64,000 nucleotides of DNA from Methylorubrum aminovorans (GTDB lineage: Bacteria > Pseudomonadota > Alphaproteobacteria > Rhizobiales > Beijerinckiaceae). The notes under the pieces are model-generated. The model saw only the letters and a program-made list of their open reading frames with translations, ran no database searches and was not told the origin of the DNA. Positions 8,526-15,740 of the stretch are shown piece after piece; the first letter of the stretch is position 1, and each line of letters opens with the position of its first letter. The position numbers and the translations under genes are program-made. The DNA lies in the NCBI RefSeq assembly GCF_022179725.1, contig NZ_BPRC01000011.1, positions 1 through 64,000 of the forward strand, read 5' to 3'.

Positions 8526-9427
8526 CGCGCTTCGCGAGGAGAGGAGCGGACGCCGCGAGACCTTCGCGACCGCCGTCGCTTAGTACTCCGGACTGCATTC
8601 TCGACAGCCGAGTGGGTCTCGTCGCGCCGCAAACGGACGAGAGCCCGCCGCCGCGCATTCGTCGGATCTGTAGACGATCCATGCTCGATCCGAACTGTTC
8701 CTGAGGCAGGCGCGCTCCAATATACTCGATGAGGCGGCCGAAAACTGTCGGAGACGCGAAGGCCGCCGCGCGAGACCCGGGCCTGAGGCTCCCCATCCGC
8801 CGCCTCCCGTCCACTCGATGCCAGCACCCACATCGCGATGGTGGCGGATCGCGGCGCGGCAGGCGAAATGTCGAGGTTGGCTCTACCGGGCCCGTGTTCG
8901 TCCGAGCGAAGCCGAGGGGCTCAGCCTTGGGCCTGGGGTAAGAGCAGGGACGGCTCCTCCGAATCGCGCTTGCGATCTCTGATCCTCGAGCCGATGACTT
9001 GGCGGCACCGCGCGTCGCGCCGCGGGTCGCTTCGCATCCCGAACTCTTTGTCCTTCGGAACGGTAGTTGAGTGAGCCGCTCTGCCGCTCCTTTGGAGGAC
9101 GGAAACGGTCGCCCCGATCCGATCGTTGTCTACACTTCAGATTATGTTCTGAGTCACCAAAGCGGCAGCCTTGGCCGGTTGGCGTTCCGCTGACACTTGT
9201 CGCGATGCGGGATTCGCGACCAAGATGTCGGTATCTCCACAAATTCCGGCCGTGCGGTCCGGCAGAGATGGCTAAGATGACCCGGTTCGAACTTATACCA
9301 GCGCTTCTGCTGGAAGTGGTGCTCAAGGCCTAAGGGCCAGCCGTCGAACCTTTACGGTAGGCGTGCCTCCAGAGCCCTACCGCTTCTCCAGCAGAACCCT
9401 CCGCGCCGCTGAGACGGCGCAACCCGA
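8526..9427. other. gene-poor stretch, decayed DNA
   Basis: About 900 bp with open frames on both strands but no frame with convincing protein character, no motif and no good ribosome binding site. It lies between the GST remnant and the short-ORF chain, and I read it as degraded island DNA. Confidence 0.4.
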
Positions 9428-9697
9428 TTGAACCCGGACACGGGCGCGATCGGTCCCCGGTCCGCCGACTGGGCCCCTCCGCGGGATGGGCCCAGGCGGC
9501 CGGGAATTCACCACCGGACCCTCGCGGTTCAGGCCCACCCTCCTCACCGGTCCTTCCGGGCCACTTCGCCAGCAAGGCGAAGCCATGCCCGGAATGCGTC
9601 CGAAATCCATCTGGAAAATTCGGAGTCTTCCATGCGCCCCCATTCAGACGATCCCAGACGAAGACGACGGGCGAACCAGCCTATTGGGCCACCATGA
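9428..9697 (+). CDS. short ORF 1 of an overlapping micro-ORF chain
   Basis: A TTG-initiated frame of 89 codons, ending in an Arg-rich run and ANQPIGPP. An internal ATG at 9635 would give a 21-residue peptide with the same end. Its stop overlaps the next ATG (ATGA at 9694-9697), which opens a 9-codon frame (MTQGGEAP). The N-terminal part contains RSADWAPPRDGP, reminiscent of the SWA...RGPP motif in the later members. No known family; the choice of start is uncertain and the peptide may not be made. Confidence 0.25.
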   Translation: MNPDTGAIGPRSADWAPPRDGPRRPGIHHRTLAVQAHPPHRSFRATSPARRSHARNASEIHLENSESSMRPHSDDPRRRRRANQPIGPP

Positions 9698-9748
9698 CCC
9701 AGGGCGGTGAAGCGCCCTAGGGACCGACGCCCGCAACAGAAGGACGAG

Positions 9749-9865
9749 ATGAGAATGGATCCGAGAACCCGACACCCAATCATCGATCCACGTGCACGAG
9801 GCCCACCACGTCCCCAGAGGGGCAGTCTCCAAGATCCGGGCAATCCTGCAGGGAGGACGAGATGA
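9749..9865 (+). CDS. short ORF 3 of the micro-ORF chain (38 aa)
   Basis: ATG start preceded by AAGGACGAG. The peptide is basic and Pro/Arg-rich and contains DPRARGPPRPQRG. Its stop overlaps the start of the next ORF as ATGA, and a GGAGG lies just before that ATG inside this frame. The shared RGPP motif with ORFs 4 and 5 is visible at DNA level too (cgaGGcCCACCA-like). Function unknown. Confidence 0.3.
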   Translation: MRMDPRTRHPIIDPRARGPPRPQRGSLQDPGNPAGRTR

Positions 9866-10005
9866 AGAGCCTTCATTTCGGCGAACGGCAACCAAGAAGC
9901 TGGGCCGAAGCGCGAGGTCCACCAAGCGATGCCGCCGAGGCCGACGATCCGGCGTCCCCGGCGGCAAACGAAGAAATGACCGACTTTGGCGGAGCGGCGA
10001 AATGA
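9862..10005 (+). CDS. short ORF 4 of the micro-ORF chain (47 aa)
   Basis: Starts at the ATG of the ATGA overlap with a GGAGG about 6 bases upstream, the best ribosome binding site in the chain. Sequence features are ERQPRSWAEARGPP, then an acidic second half (DAAEADDP...NEEMTDF). Its stop overlaps the next ATG. The QP-x-SWA-x2-RGPP motif recurs in ORF 5. Function unknown. Confidence 0.4.
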   Translation: MKSLHFGERQPRSWAEARGPPSDAAEADDPASPAANEEMTDFGGAAK

Positions 10006-10103
10006 GACCCAATCCCATCGACCAGCAACAGCCGACAAGCTGGGCTCAACCGAGAGGGCCACCAATGCTCGACGGAGGCTTCGGTCTCCGTCGAGCTTCG
10101 TGA
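10002..10103 (+). CDS. short ORF 5 of the micro-ORF chain (33 aa)
   Basis: Begins in the ATGA overlap with ORF 4, with GGAGCGG as a possible ribosome binding site. Sequence QQQPTSWAQPRGPPMLDGG aligns with ORF 4 over QP-x-SWA-x2-RGPP, and the DNA also aligns, so these are diverged copies of one unit. Another ATG follows one base after the stop, at 10105. No known family. Confidence 0.4.
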   Translation: MRPNPIDQQQPTSWAQPRGPPMLDGGFGLRRAS

Positions 10104-10144
10104 AATGAATCCGTTCGAGAACTTACAGGAAGGGGGTGAAAGCC

Positions 10145-10270
10145 ATGTTCGCATTCCGACACGCATCCGCGCCGGCGGAGATCAACCGGCCCGGCGATCG
10201 GACCGAGTTCCGGTTGCCCTGGTCGCCGACCGACCGCAACGATCGGTGGACCAGCAGCATGTCGTCGTAG
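10145..10270 (+). CDS. short ORF 6 of the micro-ORF chain (41 aa)
   Basis: ATG preceded by AGGAAGGGGGTGAAAGCC, a strong purine-rich ribosome binding site. The peptide (starts MFAFRHASAP, later EFRLPWSPTDRNDRW) has better amino-acid character than the alternative frame that starts at 10105 and reads through towards tniQ1. It lacks the RGPP motif. Function unknown. Confidence 0.35.
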   Translation: MFAFRHASAPAEINRPGDRTEFRLPWSPTDRNDRWTSSMSS

Positions 10271-10294
10271 GAACCGATCCTCGACGCCGGTCGG

Positions 10295-10573
10295 GTGGGC
10301 AGTGCCTTGTCCAGGTCGCCATGCCTCGAATGCTCGATGGTGCGTCGGCGCTGCCGCCTGGGCGGCAGCGCCCGAGCGGCCCGCGCCTTCGGACCGTCGC
10401 CTTCCCGTCCGGGTTTGGCAGACCTTTCGACGGACGGGAGGCGTCGGGGGCACTGCTTCGAACCGCGTTCCGGAAAGAGACGCAGCCGAGAGCATTCCGA
10501 TCGAACCCGGCGCCCAGTCGTCGGCGTCCCTCGCATCGCAGATCAAGCCGAAGCCCATCGTTGGGAGACCTGA
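10295..10573 (+). CDS. hypothetical Arg-rich ORF upstream of tniQ1 (92 aa)
   Basis: A GTG-initiated frame whose TGA overlaps the ATG at 10573 (TGATG), an arrangement typical of translational coupling to the next gene. It is rich in Arg and Ser and shows no domain. Two other frames are open across the same DNA, so this call rests mainly on the stop/start overlap. Confidence 0.25.
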   Translation: MGSALSRSPCLECSMVRRRCRLGGSARAARAFGPSPSRPGLADLSTDGRRRGHCFEPRSGKRRSREHSDRTRRPVVGVPRIADQAEAHRWET

Positions 10574-12714
10574 TGCCCCTAGACTTCGACGACCGCTTTG
10601 CCGCCGTCGGTTCCTTTCGCAGCCACCATGCGGATGCCGAGCGAGAGCCTGGTCCGGATGGCCGGTCGAAGACCGGGAATCCGCCCACCGTTCTCGGCCG
10701 TCCCTCGGAAGCCGATCTCACCTCGGTGAACGAAGATCCGTTCGACGCCATCGACGGCAGTTTGCCCGACGACCTCGATCGGCCGCGGCATTCGGCGAAG
10801 GAACCGGAAATCGAACCGGACCGCACCTCTCCCGGGAGATCGAGATCTTCGTCCACGTGGCGAACAGTGCCTCGACCTTGGGTGCCGCGCACGGCTCCGC
10901 TTCGTATCCGGGAGCACCTGGACTGGGAGCCGGCCTACTCGCTGGTCGAGCGGCTCGCGGCGCGAAACGGCACCCGGGTGGCCAGCCTCGCCAGCGACTA
11001 CGGACTGTCCCTGAAGGGGATTCAGAGCGGCAAGCGCATCGACGTCGAGCGACTGGCGTTTCTTGCGGGAGTCGACGCGACGAAATTGTCACAAGGCACC
11101 ATGAGCGTCGGCGGGCCTGCGAAGGTTGCCAAGCAACTGAGAGGCGAAATCTTCAATGCCCGGTACAGTGAACGCGGACGCGACGTCGTCTGTCAGGGCT
11201 GCCTGACCGAAGATCGCTCCGCCGATCCCCTGCGGATCGATGGAGGCATACGCCGCAGAGTATGGTGGGATCTGAAGCCCCTCCACCACTGTCCTCGACA
11301 CCGATGCCGGCTCGTGCCTTCGCATGCGGGGGCTGTTCCTCGCGGCAACGACAGCGAAAAGGCGATTGGATCGGACGACTGCGCCTGGGAAGGGTACGTT
11401 CTCGGACGACTGGGCTTCGGTGATCGGATGGCGTCCGATCTTCTCGACGAACTCGGTATCGAAGCTGTCTTCGATCTCGTGGCGGCAAGCGGGGCCGTCG
11501 CCGTCCACGGCACCGATTGCCGCCGCACCGCCTCGGATCGACTCGGCGACCCGGCCGTCATGAAGGCGGGCTTCGAAGCGGTTCGTACGAAGGAAGCTTT
11601 CCTGGCGGCGCTGGCTGCTCTCCAGACGGCTGCCTTGTCGGGGCAACGCAGCAGAACGCCGAGAGAGATGTTCGGCCTGATCTTCGACCTGCTCGACAAG
11701 AAGCGGGATGGATCGATGGACGCCGTCGCTAGCCTGATGCTGGCCTTCGTATCCGCCAACGTTCCCAGAACCAGTCAGCGAAGGTTGCTTGGACAGCCGA
11801 TCAAGTGGGTGACGGTCGAACCGGGCAGATATTGGGACCATGACTCGACGAAGCGCGTTCAGATTACGCGCAAGCGCGTGATCCGGATCGGCAGATCCCT
11901 AGGGTTCCTGAAATCGGAAGATCGCCGAAATGTCGCCTCCGAGTCCAAGATGCCACAGACCGTCGTTGATGCAGTCGCCGAACTCTTGAAGAGCACGGTG
12001 AGCTCGAGCGAGGTCCGAGAGGAACTCAGACTGACCGAGAGCCAGTGGCAGATCCTCATGAATGCCCACGTGATCGAACCGGTGCACCGCCTCGCCGGCA
12101 AGGACAAGGCAAGATACCGGTATGCCGAGGGTGCGAGTAGATTGTTTCTGGAGCGCCTTGCAGGATGTGCCCCCATCGTGGAACGCGGCGAGGCGGGCTG
12201 CACATCCGTGTTCGACGCAGCCAGGGGGTGCCTCTCCGGCTTGACCATCATCGAGGCGTTGCTGGACGGCCGGCTGCGCGCGAGGTGCCGCCTCGAGGCG
12301 ATCCATGGCGTACGATCAATCCTTGTTTCCTTGGATGATGTCCGGCAACTGGCGCGGGAAATCAACAAGCCCGAGGGCGCGATCTCCGTCGACCAGTTCG
12401 CAGGACGCCTGGGCATGCATCCCAACATCGTCCGACGCCTGATCGTCCACGGGGCCATCCGGACGGTCGATGGGCGGTCGAAAAGACAGCGTTGGGTAGC
12501 CGAGGAGGAGTTCGACCGATTCGACGCGACCTTCGTTCAATCGACGAAATTAAAGCAGCTTCTCGGAATGAAGAGCTCGACCCACGTGTCGGTCCTCCAC
12601 GAAAAGTACCGCCTCGAATGCGCAATTCCGGACGTGAAGAAGCACCTGTGCTTCTACCGGAGATCGGATCTCGAGCGGGCAGGTCTGCCGATCCCGGCTC
12701 CATACGGCAGCTGA
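10573..12714 (+). CDS. tniQ: TniQ-family transposition targeting protein 1
   Basis: TniQ/TnsD-type proteins pick the target site for Tn7-like and Tn5053-like transposons. From about residue 110 the TniQ layout appears: LRIREHLDWEPAYSLVERLA, then a zinc-binding module with CQGC and LHHCPRHRCRLV (CPxH knuckle). A long C-terminal part follows with several HTH-like helices (for example GRLGMHPNIVRRLIVHGAI). The first ~110 residues are low-complexity and match nothing; the frame stays open upstream to 10105, so the true start is uncertain. I chose the ATG at 10573 because it overlaps the preceding stop. The gene converges on tniQ2 and is the only transposition gene on the plus strand. Confidence 0.75.
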   Translation: MPLDFDDRFAAVGSFRSHHADAEREPGPDGRSKTGNPPTVLGRPSEADLTSVNEDPFDAIDGSLPDDLDRPRHSAKEPEIEPDRTSPGRSRSSSTWRTVPRPWVPRTAPLRIREHLDWEPAYSLVERLAARNGTRVASLASDYGLSLKGIQSGKRIDVERLAFLAGVDATKLSQGTMSVGGPAKVAKQLRGEIFNARYSERGRDVVCQGCLTEDRSADPLRIDGGIRRRVWWDLKPLHHCPRHRCRLVPSHAGAVPRGNDSEKAIGSDDCAWEGYVLGRLGFGDRMASDLLDELGIEAVFDLVAASGAVAVHGTDCRRTASDRLGDPAVMKAGFEAVRTKEAFLAALAALQTAALSGQRSRTPREMFGLIFDLLDKKRDGSMDAVASLMLAFVSANVPRTSQRRLLGQPIKWVTVEPGRYWDHDSTKRVQITRKRVIRIGRSLGFLKSEDRRNVASESKMPQTVVDAVAELLKSTVSSSEVREELRLTESQWQILMNAHVIEPVHRLAGKDKARYRYAEGASRLFLERLAGCAPIVERGEAGCTSVFDAARGCLSGLTIIEALLDGRLRARCRLEAIHGVRSILVSLDDVRQLAREINKPEGAISVDQFAGRLGMHPNIVRRLIVHGAIRTVDGRSKRQRWVAEEEFDRFDATFVQSTKLKQLLGMKSSTHVSVLHEKYRLECAIPDVKKHLCFYRRSDLERAGLPIPAPYGS

Positions 12715-12739
12715 CGTCGCGCTCCATATGCGACGAAGT

Positions 12740-12756
12740 CTCCGCCTGCGGCGGAG
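12740..12756. terminator. possible hairpin terminator between convergent tniQ genes
   Basis: CTCCGCC-TGC-GGCGGAG forms a 7-bp GC stem with a 3-base loop in the 114-bp gap between the two convergent tniQ stops. No run of T follows on either strand, so it may only be a weak pause site. Confidence 0.3.
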
Positions 12757-12828
12757 GCTATGGCTTCCCTCTGCGCTGCCTCTCGAAAGCGGATTGCTCG
12801 ACGCCAGGGATGCACCGACCGGACGGCA

Positions 12829-14658
12829 TCAAGCGGATTTGCAGTCGTTGCGCTCAAAGAGGCGAACTTCGACCCTTCCCCGAGGCGCCAACTCGATTGC
12901 CGGGTGAATACCAGCCGCGGCGAGTTCTGAAAGAACCGCCTTCGCACTCGTTCCGCGGGCGCGGGCTAGTTCTGTCGTCGACACGTACCGGGCCTTGAAG
13001 CGGTCGACGTCTGCGCGGCAGAGCAGGCGATGGCCGCGCACGTCCTTGATCGTCCGGATGTGGCCCGAAGCGAGGACCGGGATGAGGCCGTTCAGGCGCA
13101 TCCCCAGCGCCCTACGGCCTTCGGGCAAACCCACCCATGGCGAGTCGGCAGGCCGTCGGAACTCGGTCAGACCGACAGTCCGGATGTGTATCGCTTGGAG
13201 GCCCTGGAGGCCTTCGACGCGTCCGCAGGCGGCGATCCTGCCGTCGAGCAGTGCTCTGCACAGTGGCACGATCCCGACGCTCCGAGCCGCGGAAGCGACC
13301 GAACTCGATTGGGGCGGTGGGGTTTGAAGCAGCGGCGCGCGTCCCGCCATCCGGGCGAGGATGTCCTCGATTTCGACTGGATCGAACTTGGGGTGTCGGG
13401 ATGCCGCCCGCGCCAGCGGATCCGGCGACAGGATGCCTGCCTTGCTCAGTTTGCGGACGGAGGCAGGGGTGATGCCGATCGTCAGTGCCAGACCCTCGAC
13501 GTCGATCAAGCGGCCGACCTTTGCCGCAAGGGTCTCGACATGCCGCCGATCGATCGTTGGCCTGCAGCGGACATCGATGTCGGTCCGAAGGCCAGCCGCG
13601 TCCAGGATCGCGACCGTGCGGTCCCACCCGCGATCGAAAAAGCCCTTTGCCTGACTGGCCGAAATGTGGTCCCGGACCGGCGGCGAAGAGACGTGCCGCT
13701 CCCAGTTCTGCCAGCTGATCCGATTGCGCCGGACGACATTGGCGATCCTTTCGGCCAGCCATTCCTGGAGCTCTCCTTTCGGAAGGGCTGCGAACCAGCA
13801 GTAGAACTGGCCGAGTTGAATTCGGAGTTGGTCCAGTTTCCCCGGTCCTTCCAAAAGAGCCTCGATCGCGTCTTCGACATGCTCCTCTCCCAGTCGGATC
13901 GCTTCGAAGCCTGCGAGCATCATCGCGGGCCGATGCTCCTGCCGCACCCTGCTCACCCGTGCGTCGCGGCCGGCGGTCAGGCAGCATCCGAGCCTCTGCA
14001 TCAGCGCGATGGCATCGCCCAACGGCAGACGATCCAGCACGGGATCGGGACAGTTTGGCGCGCCGCCCAGCCTTCCGACGACATAGGCGTCGGCCGCTAT
14101 GGCTTCTCGAGCGACCGTCGCGCGTGGGCCGCGGGACAAGTCCGCGCCGCAATGGCAGGAACATGGGCCGCCGGCGCCTCGGTTGTTCGTCCGCCCGCAT
14201 TCGTGGCAACGATCGTTCAGTCGGATGCAGTGGATCGGACAGGCGGACAGCGTCGCGACGGACCACCAGCAGCGGACATGGCGCCGCCCACGCGTCCGGT
14301 CGGGATCGTCGGCGACATCGTCCGCCCAGCATCCGACGCAGAAGCTTTGCCGGCCGTAGAGGATCTGGGCCGATTGGAAGGTCTCGCCGTGGAGCAGAAC
14401 CTTGCCAGATTGGATGGACCGGGGCGTGAACCGTTCGATCCGTTCGACCGTCTCGCGGCCCAGGATCGGGATCAGTGCCGACGTCCTGCCATGCGCGAGG
14501 TCGTTCATCGGGATGCCGCGACTGGCGAAGCTCGATCTCCGCCAGTCGTAGCCGTTCGCTTCCGCGAGCCGGAGCATGTAGCCGCAGGCCGGCTCGCCGG
14601 GAATATGAGGGGGACGGATCGGGAAGATCGCGCCCCCCTGCTCTGGCGCCGGGTTCAC
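12829..14658 (-). CDS. tniQ: TniQ-family transposition targeting protein 2
   Basis: 609 residues starting with the classic TniQ N-terminus (FPIRPPHIPGEPACGYMLRL, then AEANGYDW). Zinc knuckles follow: FCVGC, LSACPIHCIRLND, CHECG and CSCHCG, a richer set than in TniQ1. The C-terminal half has repeated HTH-like helices, e.g. LALTIGITPASVRKLSKAGI, which may read target DNA as TnsD does. The start overlaps the tniB stop (ATGA at 14655-14658), so it is the last gene of the tnsA-tniA-tniB-tniQ transcript. Its coupling to tniB makes this the core targeting subunit; TniQ1 would be an alternative one. Confidence 0.85.
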   Translation of the reverse strand: MNPAPEQGGAIFPIRPPHIPGEPACGYMLRLAEANGYDWRRSSFASRGIPMNDLAHGRTSALIPILGRETVERIERFTPRSIQSGKVLLHGETFQSAQILYGRQSFCVGCWADDVADDPDRTRGRRHVRCWWSVATLSACPIHCIRLNDRCHECGRTNNRGAGGPCSCHCGADLSRGPRATVAREAIAADAYVVGRLGGAPNCPDPVLDRLPLGDAIALMQRLGCCLTAGRDARVSRVRQEHRPAMMLAGFEAIRLGEEHVEDAIEALLEGPGKLDQLRIQLGQFYCWFAALPKGELQEWLAERIANVVRRNRISWQNWERHVSSPPVRDHISASQAKGFFDRGWDRTVAILDAAGLRTDIDVRCRPTIDRRHVETLAAKVGRLIDVEGLALTIGITPASVRKLSKAGILSPDPLARAASRHPKFDPVEIEDILARMAGRAPLLQTPPPQSSSVASAARSVGIVPLCRALLDGRIAACGRVEGLQGLQAIHIRTVGLTEFRRPADSPWVGLPEGRRALGMRLNGLIPVLASGHIRTIKDVRGHRLLCRADVDRFKARYVSTTELARARGTSAKAVLSELAAAGIHPAIELAPRGRVEVRLFERNDCKSA

Positions 14659-15740
14659 GCCTTTCGCGCCTTCTTGTCGTAGGTCGGTTCGGACGGCTTG
14701 CCGGTCAGGGAGCCGCGCATCCGCGTCGGCTGCGGCGGACGGCTGTGCCGCCGGGTCGCCTGCTGAGGGCCCTTCGGCTGCGCGAACGGGTTCGTCCTGT
14801 CGCCGGAGGCCTTCAGGATGTCATGCGCATAGGCGAGCCACTTCTCGTCGATGCGCACCTCGTCCGCTTCGAGCGCGTGCTCGAGTGCGATCGACAACAG
14901 GCGGGTGATGCGACCGACGATGCCACCTGTCGAGGCGTGGATCCGGGCGGCGAGCGCCGGATCGGCCAGGTTCCAGGGAGCCGACAGATTCATGCCGTTC
15001 TCCAACTCGTCCAGGAAGTCGCGAAGCGGCTTCTGGTCGGCCTCGTCCACCCCCCACCCGAACGGCACCAGCGGGAAGCGGTGGCGGCACCTGCGGTCGA
15101 GCTGCGGGTTCGCGTCGACGGGCCTCGCGGCCAGCGGCATGCCGCTGAGCACCATCTGGACCTTCGTCTCGACCAGGATGTCCTTGACGAGCTCCGACAG
15201 TTCCCAGACGACCGTCTCGCTGTGCGAGACGAGGTGGTGGAACTCGTCGATGAACAGAACGCGTGTCTTCTGTCCGACGAGCTGCACCCTGAGGCGGTCG
15301 AGGACCTGATGGCGCATGAGGTTTCTGGGCACCTCCGCACCGAGTGCCCGCAGAAGCTGCGTGGCGAGGGCCGTCGTCGATCGCGAACTCGGTGCATTGA
15401 CGAAGATGGCCGGCCGCTCGTCGCCCTCGGGGCCGTCCGGAATATGGAGGCCGTTGGGAGTGATGCGCGGCGGACGACCGGTGGCCTCCTCGATCCGCGC
15501 ATATTCCTCGCGGATGAATTGCCGCATGATCGTCGTCTTGCCGGTACCGGCGGCGCCGGTCAGCAGAACGAACGATCCCGGCTCGTTGCGGTCGTAGGCC
15601 GTGCCGAGCCGGTGGATGGCCTTCACGCCATCCACCAGATCCGGATGGCTCGTGACGAGCAGCCGCTTCATGCGCGACAGCATCGCTTCGGATTCGGGCG
15701 ACAAGGGGTGGAACTCAAGCGAAGTCGACAAGGGCGGCAC
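14655..15740 (-). CDS. tniB: TniB/TnsC-like AAA+ ATPase of the transposon
   Basis: The AAA+ regulator polymerises on target DNA and links TniQ to the transposase. Walker A is LLTGAAGTGKTT (residues ~60-71), Walker B VLFIDEFHHL, with sensor-type sequence VQMVLSGMP further on. The 361-residue length is normal for TniB. The C-terminal ~40 residues are basic and disordered-looking, ending KKARKA, a possible contact surface. Its start lies 26 bp inside the end of tniA, and its stop overlaps tniQ2, so the three are coupled. Confidence 0.9.
   Translation of the reverse strand: MPPLSTSLEFHPLSPESEAMLSRMKRLLVTSHPDLVDGVKAIHRLGTAYDRNEPGSFVLLTGAAGTGKTTIMRQFIREEYARIEEATGRPPRITPNGLHIPDGPEGDERPAIFVNAPSSRSTTALATQLLRALGAEVPRNLMRHQVLDRLRVQLVGQKTRVLFIDEFHHLVSHSETVVWELSELVKDILVETKVQMVLSGMPLAARPVDANPQLDRRCRHRFPLVPFGWGVDEADQKPLRDFLDELENGMNLSAPWNLADPALAARIHASTGGIVGRITRLLSIALEHALEADEVRIDEKWLAYAHDILKASGDRTNPFAQPKGPQQATRRHSRPPQPTRMRGSLTGKPSEPTYDKKARKA

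Noticed and set aside
9270..9310. A tRNA-like GGTTCGAAC sequence
   Set aside because: No acceptor stem, D-arm or anticodon arm could be drawn around it.
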